Shown piece by piece: positions 15,527-23,336 of a stretch of 54,297 nt of DNA; positions within the stretch are counted from its first letter, which is position 1; the number at the start of each line of letters is the position of its first letter. A program made the translations under genes and the position numbers. The stretch is from an uncultured Spirochaetaceae bacterium. GTDB lineage: Bacteria; Spirochaetota; Spirochaetia; Treponematales; Treponemataceae. The DNA lies in contig CACYWZ010000016.1 in NCBI GenBank assembly GCA_902778325.1, positions 1-54,297 on the forward strand. The letters run 5' to 3'. The notes below the pieces were generated by a model. It was not told where the DNA came from. It saw nothing but the letters and a program-made list of their open reading frames with translations, and ran no database searches.

Positions 15527-15613
15527 TAAAGAATTGCATATTTATACATTTGTAATGCATATTTAATCTTTGATTTTTCGCTATTTGCTTCCTCGGAACG
15601 CAAAAAACATCGT

Positions 15614-15746
15614 GTCATTTTGAGCGGAAAACGGCGATTAGCCGTTTGAAGTCGAAAAATCTGCCAAAACATTGTCAGCAGCGTTTGTTTTGTGCGCAGT
15701 AGATTCTTCGACTTCGTTCACATACGTTCACTACGCTCAGAATGAC
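15614..15746. mobile_element. Dispersed inverted-repeat element, complete copy
   Basis: 133 bp. The left end GTCATTTTGAGCG and right end CGCTCAGAATGAC form the terminal repeats, with inner GTCGAAAAATCT and AGATTCTTCGAC. The left arm holds an extra small hairpin (AAACGGCGATTAGCCGTTT). The centre differs from the 10.9 kb copy, so only the ends and arms are conserved. Confidence 0.72.
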
Positions 15747-15780
15747 AAGAACTTATATCATACTTACTTGTAACTTTCAA

Positions 15781-15960
15781 AAACTACGAAGGTCGGTTTT
15801 AAAATCGACCCTCGTAGTTTAAACGATTGCCTTCCCGCATGCAAAACGAGCCTCGTAGTTTAAACGATTGCCTTCCCGCATGCAAAACGAGCTTCGTAGT
15901 TTAAACGATTGCTTTCCCGCATGCAAAACGTGCCTCGTAGTTTAAACGAGAGCCGTTCGG
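15781..15960. repeat. 41-bp tandem array with GTTTAAAC palindrome (4 units) and leading 40-bp hairpin
   Basis: TCGTAGTTT recurs at 15812, 15853, 15894 and 15935, a 41-bp step. Each unit contains GTTTAAAC and GCATGC palindromes. The array begins with a 40-bp hairpin (15781-15820) whose arms AAACTACGA and TCGTAGTTT plus GGTCG and CGACC pair with one mismatch. It is the first of two different 41-bp arrays in the same gap. Confidence 0.88.
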
Positions 15961-15984
15961 CTTGCGGGAGTGCGTTTTTCTTTC

Positions 15985-16150
15985 AGAATTGCTTCCTGCA
16001 CGGTGCGGGAGGCTTTTTTTGTTGCAAGATTGCTTCCTGCATGCTGCGGGAGGCTTTTTTTGTTGCAAAACGGCTTCCTGCACGCTGCGGGAGAGCGTTT
16101 TAGTTGCAAAACGGCTTCCTGCAAGGTGCAGGAGAGCGTTTTATTAGCTA
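15985..16150. repeat. 41-bp tandem array with CTTCCTGCA...TGCGGGAG hairpin (4 units)
   Basis: CTTCCTGCA recurs at 15992, 16033, 16074 and 16115, again a 41-bp step, but the palindrome and spacer are unrelated to the neighbouring array. Unit: CTTCCTGCACGCTGCGGGAG plus a T-rich, TTGCAAAACGG-containing spacer. It ends about 60 bp before the 3' end of the DUF2798-like gene. Confidence 0.88.
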
Positions 16151-16211
16151 CATTTAAGGAAACGGCGCTGGGGTCGTTTTTGGTTTAAGATTTCTTTAGG
16201 ATTTGGAGCAA

Positions 16212-16685
16212 TCAGGCTTTTTTCTGTGGGAAAATCAAAGAGAAAATCTTTCTGACGATTGGACCTGCAAAGAAGAGCTGCCAAAACGTCGCCATCGGAT
16301 AGTTGAAAGCGGTCGTCTGAAGCCATTTTGCGACGAATTCCTTTTGAAACAAGCCGCCTTTGAACAGAATTGTCGCGGCAGCGCTCATGAGCGGGCACAT
16401 AAACCAAATTGAGCAAATGGAAATGCCCAAAACAACAAAGATGATGTTGTCTTTTTTTGGGTCAAAAATGCTGAATGTTATCATTTTTGCAATATGCCCG
16501 ACGATGAAAAAGTCCAAAACGAACGCGATTGGCGCCATGATAGCGAGTTCTTTCAGCGCGCCGACAAAAACGAAGTTTGAAAGCCCTCCGAGTGCAAGCG
16601 ACATGTTGTAGCAAATCATTGCGTAAACCATAACGAGAACCATCAGAACCGTCATAACGATTTCTTGAAACAAAGACTTTGGCAT
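16212..16685 (-). CDS. Membrane protein with two DUF2798-like units
   Basis: A 157-residue integral membrane protein with four predicted transmembrane helices (about 8-30, 42-66, 80-105, 125-148). Two internal halves share the pattern of a helix, a Phe/Trp-rich connector and a Pro-containing helix (MAPIAFVLDFFIVGHIAKM and FNYPMATFWQLFFAGPIVRKI), which resembles a tandem DUF2798 protein. Function unknown. GGAG lies eight bases before the ATG. It is monocistronic, downstream of a decayed dispersed element. Confidence 0.75.
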   Translation of the reverse strand: MPKSLFQEIVMTVLMVLVMVYAMICYNMSLALGGLSNFVFVGALKELAIMAPIAFVLDFFIVGHIAKMITFSIFDPKKDNIIFVVLGISICSIWFMCPLMSAAATILFKGGLFQKEFVAKWLQTTAFNYPMATFWQLFFAGPIVRKIFSLIFPQKKA

Positions 16686-16716
16686 TTGTCTTCTCCAAGT
16701 TGAGTAAATTTTATTG

Positions 16717-16815
16717 TGTCATTTTGAGCGAAGTCGAAAAATCTGCTTTTTGGATTTTGCAGACAAATCAAAAACGAAAAATGACTTTTGTTAGAAAGAT
16801 TGTTTGTACTACGCT
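16717..16815. mobile_element. Decayed dispersed inverted-repeat element
   Basis: TGTCATTTTGAGCGAAGTCGAAAAATCTGC (split motifs GTCATTTTGAGCG and GTCGAAAAATCT) marks a left arm. About 80 bp later CTACGCTCA is a damaged right end. The rest of this 270-bp gap holds a short AAGAGG/CCTCTT hairpin (16839-16855) and the nudC promoter region. Confidence 0.5.
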
Positions 16816-16955
16816 CAAGACGTGAGCATATGAGCATGAAGAGGGCGAGCCTCTTTGATGATAGGCAATCTGAAAAGTGTTGTTACTATACTGTGAGAAA
16901 GCGGGTGTGTCAAGGCTCTATTGCATATTTGAAGGGCGGTATATAGAATTGGCGT

Positions 16956-17774
16956 ATGGCTTTTTTTAATGATTTTTCAACTGATATTGAATCTTTTATA
17001 AATGACGACACTCGCTTTTTTGTTTTTCGCGACAGGGATATTTTTGTGAAGAACGGAGAGAGTCTTTCAAGAAGCGATTTTTTTGCCTTGAAGGATGCGG
17101 GCGCTCTAAAAAGCGTGTTTTATGAGGACGGCTACAACTATTTTGGCGCTGTCTTAGCCGAAAACGCTCCTGCTGAAGGCAGTTCGCTCTCGATTGAGGC
17201 GATGAACTTGCGCGAGTATTTTTCGCTTCATGACAAAAAGGCGATTTTGCTTTCGTCGAGGGCAAAGGGGATTACGCAATGGCGGCACTCAACGCGGTTT
17301 TGCTCTTTTTGCGGCACGGCGACAGAGAATTCAAAGACGTTTTCGGCGCTTTATTGCCCGAAATGCAAAAAGGAGATTTTCCCGCGCATTGAGCCTGCGA
17401 CGATTACGCTTGTTACGCGCGGAGATGAGATTTTGCTTGCCCGTCACGAAAGGCGCATTCAGCATTTGTGGGCGTGTTTGTCGGGCTTTATCGAGATGGG
17501 CGAGACGGCGGAGCAGTGCGTGGAGAGGGAGATTATGGAGGAGGTGGGCTTGAGGGTGAAGAACATCAAGTATCGCGCTTCTCAGTCGTGGTCGTTCCCG
17601 AATCAGCTGATGCTTGCGTTCACGGCGGAGTATGAGAGCGGCGAAATCAGGGAGCAGGCGGGCGAAATTGCGAAGGCGAGGTGGTTTCATCGCGACGCTC
17701 TTCCCGAAATCCCGCCGAAAGGCTCTGTGGCGTACAATCTTATCACGAGTTATTGCGGCGGGAAGTTCGACTAA
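16956..17774 (+). CDS. nudC: NAD+/NADH pyrophosphatase (Nudix, NudC-type)
   Basis: A 272-residue Nudix hydrolase expected to cleave NAD(H), or NAD caps on RNA, to NMN and AMP. A zinc ribbon with four cysteines (C116, C119, C134, C137) is followed by the Nudix box (about 177-199: G, then E, then REIMEEVGL) and the NudC-specific SQSWSFP motif at 209-215. Length fits the family (about 260). No Shine-Dalgarno sequence precedes the ATG; TATAGA at 16942-16947 ends eight bases before it, so the message may be leaderless. Its stop codon overlaps the stop of the convergent gene by two bases. Confidence 0.93.
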   Translation: MAFFNDFSTDIESFINDDTRFFVFRDRDIFVKNGESLSRSDFFALKDAGALKSVFYEDGYNYFGAVLAENAPAEGSSLSIEAMNLREYFSLHDKKAILLSSRAKGITQWRHSTRFCSFCGTATENSKTFSALYCPKCKKEIFPRIEPATITLVTRGDEILLARHERRIQHLWACLSGFIEMGETAEQCVEREIMEEVGLRVKNIKYRASQSWSFPNQLMLAFTAEYESGEIREQAGEIAKARWFHRDALPEIPPKGSVAYNLITSYCGGKFD

Positions 17775-18067
17775 AACTTTACGGCGAAAGCTGCTACGAC
17801 GAAAAGCCAAGTTATGATGTTGAAGAGCATGGCGAGCATGTTTGAAAGGATGTTTTTTCTGTATATGAGCAAAATCACGATTGTCGCGATAAACATCGCG
17901 GGCAGAATGAAGAGCCAGCAGAATATTTGAAAGTAGTTCATCACTTTCCATGCGTCGTTGTTTTTGAATGGTCCAAAAAAGAAATCAAAAGAGTTGACCG
18001 CGCAAATGACGAGCAGGCAAATTGTGTGTGCTGTCGCAAAATATTTTGGTACTTTTGACTCTTTCAT
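17771..18067 (-). CDS. Small membrane protein, 98 aa
   Basis: Three predicted transmembrane helices (about 12-30, 45-68, 76-97) with an aromatic-rich loop SFDFFFGPFKNNDAW. Family not recognised. A good ribosome site (AAGGAG) lies about eight bases upstream of the ATG. It is last of three codirectional genes (19102 to 17771), 21 bp after the previous gene, so probably in the same transcript. It overlaps the nudC stop codon tail to tail. Confidence 0.7.
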   Translation of the reverse strand: MKESKVPKYFATAHTICLLVICAVNSFDFFFGPFKNNDAWKVMNYFQIFCWLFILPAMFIATIVILLIYRKNILSNMLAMLFNIITWLFVVAAFAVKF

Positions 18068-18088
18068 TTTTCACTCCTTTTACTTTGT

Positions 18089-18772
18089 TCAGTTTTCAGT
18101 TTCAAGGCTTAGAACATAGTCCAAATCTTTTATTTTCGCTTGGCTCATTTTTGAGTGCTGTTTGAGATAATCTTCAAAATACCGTTTCCCGGAAGCTTTG
18201 ATTGAAAATGCGTTTTGGTAAGAATTATAAAACTCACTGATGGAATATCCCCAAAGTCCGAAGAAATGGATTTTCTTGCCATCTGCATAAAGGTCAATGA
18301 ACTGCTTGTATTCGGTTCTGGAGTGTCTTGAAGATTTTCTTTGAAGCCCGATTTCTGCTTTCGCCACATCATTTTGAATGGAATAGATGCGGGCGGTTTT
18401 GTTCAAGATATTCACTTTGCGGATTTGTGTCGGTGTAAGCTCGAAGCGCGGAAAAAGATACAGGCTCGAAAGCAAAAGCAGCAAAATCAGATAGATGACA
18501 GGAGCAAAAATCGAGATAATCAAATCACGGCGGTAAAAAGGCGAATGTTCCTTTCGATACGAGCGTTTTTCCCAAAAATTTTGCTTGCTCTTCTTGTCAA
18601 AACTATATAAAAAGCCAATCAAACCAATTTCAAAGACTAAAAAATTGAGCAAAAGGATAATTTGGTTCGCTTCGGTAACGGCAACGATGTCTTTTGAAAC
18701 AAACTTGTCCCGAAAAAAAAGCAGGAAAATCATATAAAAAACAGCGAGAATGCCAGAAATAATATTTTTCAT
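18089..18772 (-). CDS. Hypothetical membrane protein, 227 aa
   Basis: Three predicted membrane segments (about 3-20, 38-58, 88-108), then a soluble C-terminal half containing NKTARIYSIQNDVAKAEIG and FFGLWGYSISEFYNSYQNAF. Family not recognised. It is the middle gene of a three-gene string, starting three bases after the stop of the upstream gene and therefore likely translationally coupled. The soluble part is charged and could face the periplasm or the cytoplasm. Confidence 0.7.
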   Translation of the reverse strand: MKNIISGILAVFYMIFLLFFRDKFVSKDIVAVTEANQIILLLNFLVFEIGLIGFLYSFDKKSKQNFWEKRSYRKEHSPFYRRDLIISIFAPVIYLILLLLLSSLYLFPRFELTPTQIRKVNILNKTARIYSIQNDVAKAEIGLQRKSSRHSRTEYKQFIDLYADGKKIHFFGLWGYSISEFYNSYQNAFSIKASGKRYFEDYLKQHSKMSQAKIKDLDYVLSLETEN

Positions 18773-18775
18773 TTT

Positions 18776-19102
18776 TCAGCCCGCCCGCTTCCATTCTTTT
18801 GTGTTTGAGTCATATTCAATCGATTCGCCGACGGAAAAGCCTTGCGTCCACAAAACAAATGAGCCGTCATCGTTTTTGCTGTAATAAAACTCGCTTTTTT
18901 TCTTTCCCTGAATTGTCTTGAAGTTTTCATCGGGAAAACTGCCGTTCTCGCACTTGTATTTGTAAATCTGCTCAACAATTTCGTTCCCTTCCGACACGAT
19001 TGAGCGAAAGTCTGCGGCTATCGACAATTTCAAAAGAGCAATCGCCAAAAACGGCAGGAGCAAAATCAGCGCGGCAATCAAAATCTTTTTGTGTGCTTTC
19101 AT
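18776..19102 (-). CDS. Exported or membrane-anchored hypothetical protein, 108 aa
   Basis: One N-terminal hydrophobic segment (about 6-25, KILIAALILLLPFLAIALLK), then a region like a pilin-type or prepilin-like globular tail: SIVSEGNEIVEQIYKYKCENGSFPDENF and a FYYSKNDDGSFVLWTQGFSVGESIEYDS stretch. Family uncertain. The start was chosen at MKAHKK after GAGGG; the longer frame runs into the 21-bp repeat array and is rejected. A promoter is at 19122-19150. It is first gene of a three-gene operon. Confidence 0.68.
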   Translation of the reverse strand: MKAHKKILIAALILLLPFLAIALLKLSIAADFRSIVSEGNEIVEQIYKYKCENGSFPDENFKTIQGKKKSEFYYSKNDDGSFVLWTQGFSVGESIEYDSNTKEWKRAG

Positions 19103-19121
19103 TTTTTCCCTCTCGCCAGAA

Positions 19122-19150
19122 ACTATATAAAAAATATTTCTTTGCCTCAA
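19122..19150 (-). promoter_or_regulatory. Promoter of the three-gene membrane-protein operon
   Basis: TTGAGG (19145-19150), a 17-bp spacer and TATAGT (19122-19127) on the minus strand, 20 bp before the ATG, leaving a short leader that carries the GAGGG ribosome site. The -35 box touches the first degenerate unit of the adjacent 21-bp array. Confidence 0.55.
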
Positions 19151-19510
19151 GAAGTCGGACGAACTCTGTCCCAAGTCGGACAAACGCTATCCCAAGTTGG
19201 ACGAAGAATTTCCCAAGTCGGACGAAGAGTATCCCAAGTTGGGGAAACAATATCCCAAGTCGGACGAACAATATCCCAAGTCGGACGAACAATATCCCAA
19301 GTTGGGGAAACAATATCCCAAGTTGGGGAAAGAATTTCCCAAGTTGGACGAAGAGTATCCCAAGTCGGACGAACAATATCCCAAGTTGGGGAAAGAATTT
19401 CCCATGTCGGACGAAGAGTATCCCAAGTTGGGGAAAGAATTTCCCATGTAGGACGAACAATATCCCATGTCGGACGAACAATTTCCCATGTAGGACGAAG
19501 AATTTCCGAG
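19149..19510. repeat. 21-bp tandem array (16-17 units)
   Basis: CCCAAGT or CCCATGT recurs at 19170, 19191, 19212 and so on to 19485 with no slip from a 21-bp step. Two unit types alternate irregularly: TCCCAAGTCGGACGAACAAT and TCCCAAGTTGGGGAAACAAT; the second holds the palindrome CCCAAGTTGGG. The period is exactly half that of the 42-bp arrays. It lies between the 5' end of the 108-aa gene and the 3' end of the SH3 gene. Peptide repeats in several frames are artefacts. Confidence 0.93.
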
Positions 19511-19626
19511 GTGCTACAAAAGGTACTCTGACAATAGGTTTTAAAGCATGCTTTTCAAAACATCTTCCGAGTTTCCCGCATCGGGGAAAGAAAACTGTTT
19601 AATGAAATCCATGACGATTTTCTTTG

Positions 19627-20673
19627 CTATTTGCATGTATCAAGATAGTCGAGGTAATCGAGATATTCTTGAGGAAAGTTGATTTCGATTTCTTTTTCCT
19701 CTTTTGAAAACGATTTTCCGTTCCAAGTGTAGCGTGTCTTTGTGCGCTCTGTTTCTTGATAGTGGCTGCTCCTGTTTTCTCCGTTTGAGTATTCACCTGC
19801 TTCTCTTTCTTTTTCGCTTTGCCACAATATCCAGCGATAAAAATCGACGACGATTGAGTTTTTGTCCGTGGATACCTCAAAGCCACTTCCGCCAGTGTCG
19901 CCGTCCCAATTGTCGCTATCGATTGAAAAAAGGGGGCTGAATTTGCCTCCAGCGTAATAAAAATAATTCTCGTGACTCGAGCCGCCGCCATAAGTTCTGA
20001 CTGCGCTTTCTAGTTTTATGACGCAAACATAAGGAAAGATAGATTTTGTGTTTAAGACTTCGTATGAACTGTAAAAGCCTTTTGCAAAATCAAGAGGAAA
20101 TGCTTTTTTGTCTTTGATGAGAATGTGGTGAGTGTCTTTGTTGTTACCCCCTGCCTCCCAATACTCGTGAAAATGGTTGTCGTCATAAAACTTGTCGTCA
20201 AACGCTAACATTCCTTTTTTCTGCGCTGTGGTAAGACTTGCAAGCACTTCCATTTTGCCATCGCCGTCCACGTCCAGCAAGAGTTCCTTGCACGACACAT
20301 ACCGACCGCAAACGTAGCCTTCGCCTTTGTTGCATTTTATCTTGTACCACGGCGAAAACAACCCATCTGCCAAAAGATACGGCTCATTTCCCGCTTTTGC
20401 TTTCAATTCTTCAAAAAACACCCAGTCATTGCTGTAATCAAAATCTGCAAGCGATTTGCTCAAAATCACCACTTTGTCGCCCGTGTTGAGCTTGAATTGC
20501 TTTTGACCGTCAAGACTCGGCTCTGAGCGCACATTCACGTTGTCGTCGATGATGAAATGCGTGCTGTTGTATGGCAGTTTCACAAGATATTCCTGCGCAG
20601 AACAAAATGAGCCGAGCAAAAATAGGACGAGCGCAACCAGAATATCTTTTCTAAAATTTACAAAATTCATCAT
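19627..20673 (-). CDS. Exported SH3-domain protein, about 348 aa
   Basis: The signal peptide ends near FCSAQ. A bacterial SH3-like domain follows (DNVNVRSEPSLDGQKQF at about 46-62, GYVCGRYVSCKEL at about 122-134). The next part has a short DVDGDGKMEVLAS calcium-loop-like or FG-GAP-like motif and an unassigned C-terminal domain. Probably periplasmic, perhaps binding peptidoglycan or protein partners (inference). The ATG at 20673 was chosen because AAGGAG is nine bases upstream; an ATG three codons earlier abuts the ribosome site. A second exported SH3 protein is at 28363-29097. Both sit beside palindromic arrays. Confidence 0.78.
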   Translation of the reverse strand: MMNFVNFRKDILVALVLFLLGSFCSAQEYLVKLPYNSTHFIIDDNVNVRSEPSLDGQKQFKLNTGDKVVILSKSLADFDYSNDWVFFEELKAKAGNEPYLLADGLFSPWYKIKCNKGEGYVCGRYVSCKELLLDVDGDGKMEVLASLTTAQKKGMLAFDDKFYDDNHFHEYWEAGGNNKDTHHILIKDKKAFPLDFAKGFYSSYEVLNTKSIFPYVCVIKLESAVRTYGGGSSHENYFYYAGGKFSPLFSIDSDNWDGDTGGSGFEVSTDKNSIVVDFYRWILWQSEKEREAGEYSNGENRSSHYQETERTKTRYTWNGKSFSKEEKEIEINFPQEYLDYLDYLDTCK

Positions 20674-20761
20674 TTTCTTCATCTCCTTATATTATGGGCG
20701 TGCGCTAAATATCAGTGCAACATAAATCCAAAAAGATAGCGTTTAAGAGTGACAAAATCCT

Positions 20762-21268
20762 CTATGTTTTCTGCTTCACGGTCATTTTGTAAACTTCAGC
20801 ATTTGAAATCGCGGCTTTCAAAATCTTGAGCATATCGCTTTTGACTGCTTCAAGTTGCCTCAGTTCGTCTGCGTCAAAAGTCGGCGTGTAGGTTTTGCCC
20901 GAAGTGTTCAGAGCAGGAAGATTTGAGCCACAGACGATTTTTTTGTAAAGAGGGTTCAGATTGTCATCGTTACCGATAAAATCCGTATCAAGTGAAATCG
21001 ACTTTGACAAATCACCGATGATGTTCCATTTGTTCAGAAAATCATTGCAGTCAGAAAAATCCATCTTGTCAAAATCATAGACCGTTTTGCAATTTACCTT
21101 TACATCTTTGTGATACAAATATTCGATGGCGGCTGCTTTGTTTTGAAACGCAACAACACGAGAATCAATGTTTTCAAAATAATCGCTGTTTTCCGAAGAG
21201 CACCAGATTAAAAAAATCTTTTTCGATTCAAGAATAAACTGCACGATTTCAAAATATGTTTCGCTCAT
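20762..21268 (-). CDS. Hypothetical protein, 168 aa
   Basis: A soluble acidic protein starting MSETYFEIVQFILESKK; no signal peptide or known motif. The size, acidity and alpha/beta pattern (IFLIWCSS, DSRVVAFQNKAAAIEYL) are reminiscent of small immunity or adaptor proteins, but I cannot assign it. GGAG lies about ten bases upstream of the ATG. It overlaps the 3' end of the RpiB-like gene by 20 bp. It is the third gene of a string starting at 22306. A longer frame that adds 59 residues lies wholly inside the upstream gene and is rejected. Confidence 0.7.
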   Translation of the reverse strand: MSETYFEIVQFILESKKIFLIWCSSENSDYFENIDSRVVAFQNKAAAIEYLYHKDVKVNCKTVYDFDKMDFSDCNDFLNKWNIIGDLSKSISLDTDFIGNDDNLNPLYKKIVCGSNLPALNTSGKTYTPTFDADELRQLEAVKSDMLKILKAAISNAEVYKMTVKQKT

Positions 21269-21857
21269 TTTCAGTTTTCTCCAAAATAGGCTTGAGCTTA
21301 TTACAAAACAGCCTGTGTCTGGCTTTAGCGAGAAGCTCGGGAGGAAGAAAAGAATAATCAGGGGATTTGGAAGCGTAGAGGGATTTGACGAGGGAAGAAT
21401 CTTTCTTTTTGCGCTCGGCGTCTTGTGCGGGGTAGCCTGTGCCAAAATCGCCCTCGAACAAGGCTTCTATCGTGTGGCGCAGATTGATTTCACCGCACCA
21501 GCCAAAGTTCAAGCCCAAGGGAAGAGAAACTGCATTGCCCGCGTTAATGCGACCGAAAAGAAATGCATCTTGCGCCGTCGGGCAATAACCGCACATAACG
21601 GCTGGAAGAGCGTTCAAGGCGAGCATCATTCCTTGCCCCGAAGAACAGCCTGTAACGATGAAATCCACCGCTTTCGTCAAAAGGAGCATACTTGCGCAGA
21701 CGGCAGTTTCAACATAAGAATAATTTTCGCTTTCGTCTGCAAACACGCCGAAGTTTACGACCTTATGCCCTTTAGCCTCCGCGACCTCTTTCGTAATCGA
21801 ATAAAGAAGAGCATTTTTGTCTTTCTGCGATGTCGCTTGTATCACGCCTATTGTCAT
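21249..21857 (-). CDS. RpiB/LacA/LacB-family sugar-phosphate isomerase-like protein
   Basis: A 202-residue protein with the Rossmann-like fold of ribose-5-phosphate isomerase B. The N-terminal MTIGVIQATSQKDKNALLY and the DFIVTGCSSGQGMMLALNALP segment (compare CGSGIGMSIAANK in RpiB) are clear, followed by GYCPTAQDAFLFGRINAGNAVSLPLG, where RpiB has the CWN..A..R.HN.AN.L motif. The catalytic Cys equivalent may be either TGCSSG or GYCP. It is longer than RpiB (about 150). The ATG overlaps the upstream GNAT stop (ATGA), so it is translationally coupled. The substrate is probably a pentose or hexose phosphate. Confidence 0.75.
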   Translation of the reverse strand: MTIGVIQATSQKDKNALLYSITKEVAEAKGHKVVNFGVFADESENYSYVETAVCASMLLLTKAVDFIVTGCSSGQGMMLALNALPAVMCGYCPTAQDAFLFGRINAGNAVSLPLGLNFGWCGEINLRHTIEALFEGDFGTGYPAQDAERKKKDSSLVKSLYASKSPDYSFLPPELLAKARHRLFCNKLKPILEKTENERNIF

Positions 21858-22306
21858 TTTTCTATCTCGATTAGGGTTTTGTTGCGGTAGTTGATGTCGC
21901 TTCGGAGGAGGAAGCCTTGCTTTTCCCAAAAGGCGTTGCCATCTTCGTTCGTCTTAAAGCATAAGAGCGCGACTTTGTGGATTTTCATCTCGCTGAGTTT
22001 TTCGAGGCATTTTGAAACGAGTGCTTTGCCGATGCCCTTGCCGCGAAAATCTTTGCTGACTGCTGTGTGATAGATATAGGCTCTTTTTCCGTCGCTGCCA
22101 GCCATAATCACGCCGATTATCTTTTTCTCATCATCATTATCTTTGTCATCGTCTTCGGCGACAAAGCATGTTTCAGGATTGCGCGCGAGAAACTTTGCTA
22201 CTCCATCTCGGCTGTCGTTTATCTCGTTCAAGCCCATGCCCTCTGTTTTCTTCCAAAGCGAATAAACTTTGTCATAATCGTTGATTGTCATTACTCTGAT
22301 TTTCAT
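21854..22306 (-). CDS. GNAT-family N-acetyltransferase
   Basis: A 150-residue acetyl-CoA-dependent transferase. The central acetyl-CoA site is YIYHTAVSKDFRGKGIGKALVSKCLEKL (RGKGIGKAL is the pyrophosphate loop at about 90-98), then NEDGNAFWEKQGF, the family's late motif. An acidic insert EDDDKDNDDEKK lies before the core. Substrate unknown. It is first gene of the string 22306 to 20762. The ribosome site is weak (AAAGAGAA). The gene is transcribed from a divergent promoter region shared with another GNAT gene. Confidence 0.88.
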   Translation of the reverse strand: MKIRVMTINDYDKVYSLWKKTEGMGLNEINDSRDGVAKFLARNPETCFVAEDDDKDNDDEKKIIGVIMAGSDGKRAYIYHTAVSKDFRGKGIGKALVSKCLEKLSEMKIHKVALLCFKTNEDGNAFWEKQGFLLRSDINYRNKTLIEIEK

Positions 22307-22320
22307 ATTCTCTTTACCTT

Positions 22321-22362
22321 ATGCCCGATTGTAGCAAATTAGACGAAAATAGGCTATAATCG
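22321..22362. promoter_or_regulatory. Dyad-symmetric divergent promoter region between two GNAT genes
   Basis: CCGATTGTAG (22326-22335) and CTATAATCGG (22353-22362) are inverted copies matching at 9 of 10. The left copy read on the minus strand contains TACAAT with an upstream TGC (extended -10), and the right copy read on the plus strand is TATAAT. Each -10 therefore lies in the -35 zone of the other, so the two promoters probably exclude each other. Confidence 0.5.
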
Positions 22363-22376
22363 GCGGCGGAGGAAGT

Positions 22377-22820
22377 ATGTATAATTTTAGACAACTTGGT
22401 TTTGATGATATGGAGAGCGTCAAAGCTCTTTTTAAAAGCGTGTTTACGGCAGAGCCTTGGAATGACGATTGGTCTGATGATGAGCAGCTAACGCTTTATC
22501 TTGGCGAGCTTTGTGGACAGACGAATTCGCTTTGCTTTGGGCTTTTTGAGGAAAATGAGCTGATCGGGCTTTCTATTGGAGAAGTGAAGCATTGGTATTC
22601 TGGCACGGAGTACAAAATCGAGGAGCTTTGCATTCGTCTCGACAAACAGGGAAAAGGCGCGGGGGCTTTCTTTTTGGGGGAAATCGAAAAGGAAGTGAAG
22701 GCGCGCGGCGTGAAAACTATTTATTTGCAGACGGGCAACGACGTTCCAGCTTACGAGTTTTACAAGAAAATGGGCTTTGAAGAAGAGAAAAACAATGTCT
22801 TTTTCGCAAAGGAGATTTAG
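22377..22820 (+). CDS. GNAT acetyltransferase, aminoglycoside 6'-acetyltransferase-like
   Basis: A 147-residue transferase. The N-terminal FKSVFTAEPWNDDW pattern is typical of AAC(6')-like GNAT proteins. The acetyl-CoA loop is RLDKQGKGAGAFFLGEIEKE (about 89-108), and DVPAYEFYKKMGFEEE closes the core. Whether it modifies aminoglycosides or an unrelated amine is unknown. A good ribosome site (GGAGGA) precedes the ATG, and TATAAT lies at 22355-22360. It is convergent with the P-loop kinase gene, with six bases between the stops. Confidence 0.85.
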   Translation: MYNFRQLGFDDMESVKALFKSVFTAEPWNDDWSDDEQLTLYLGELCGQTNSLCFGLFEENELIGLSIGEVKHWYSGTEYKIEELCIRLDKQGKGAGAFFLGEIEKEVKARGVKTIYLQTGNDVPAYEFYKKMGFEEEKNNVFFAKEI

Positions 22821-22826
22821 TAAGTT

Positions 22827-23318
22827 TTAGGCTTGAAGTTGTTCTATAAAAATTATGTTGCTTTCGTCTTTGTGCGGCTCTTGAAAAATCGAGCGGAATT
22901 TCTCAAAAAGTCCGTCGTCGATAAAATAGGCGTTTTCCCTGCCATCTTGAACGGCTTTGTTTCGCTTTTCTATTCGCTTCTTCCATTCTTCGCTTGAGAT
23001 TTTGAGGTAACGAAACTCGTAAGAAACATTGTGCGACTCGTAAAACTTTCGTGCAAAATCGCGCTCTTTCTTTGTCCAAAATCCCCAATCCAAAACGACA
23101 TTATGCCCCGCAGCGATTATCTCTAGCGATTTTTGATAAAAATATTCTTCTAGCTTTGCAACATAGAAATCGTGCTTCTCTCCTGCGTTCTGTCCGAACA
23201 AAGTAAGCGTAATGTCATCGACCGACAGCACAACAGCCTTTTTCTCTTTGCGCAACTTTGCCGCCGCCGTCGTTTTTCCGCAGCAAACAGGAGCGCACAT
23301 CATATATACTTTTGCCAT
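22827..23318 (-). CDS. P-loop kinase-like ATPase (AAA_33, zeta-toxin-like fold)
   Basis: A 163-residue nucleotide-binding protein. Walker A is APVCCGKTTAA (about 8-18), where the usual first Gly is Ala. SVDDI (about 32-36) and VLDWGFWTKKERDFARKF (about 75-92) form the acceptor and lid segments of small kinases related to polynucleotide kinase and zeta toxin, and KKRIEKRN supplies lid arginines. The substrate is unknown; no antitoxin partner is seen. GAGGTG is upstream of the ATG. It is the last gene of the ten-gene minus-strand string. Confidence 0.78.
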   Translation of the reverse strand: MAKVYMMCAPVCCGKTTAAAKLRKEKKAVVLSVDDITLTLFGQNAGEKHDFYVAKLEEYFYQKSLEIIAAGHNVVLDWGFWTKKERDFARKFYESHNVSYEFRYLKISSEEWKKRIEKRNKAVQDGRENAYFIDDGLFEKFRSIFQEPHKDESNIIFIEQLQA

Positions 23319-23336
23319 TTTTACACCTCAAAAATC

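Noticed and set aside
19000-19602. Repetitive frames across the 21-bp array on both strands
   Set aside because: Seven-residue peptide repeats follow directly from the 21-bp period; no start signals.
22827-23318. Zeta-type toxin of a toxin-antitoxin pair
   Set aside because: The fold fits small P-loop kinases in general; there is no epsilon-type antitoxin gene beside it and the gene sits at the end of a metabolic-looking operon.
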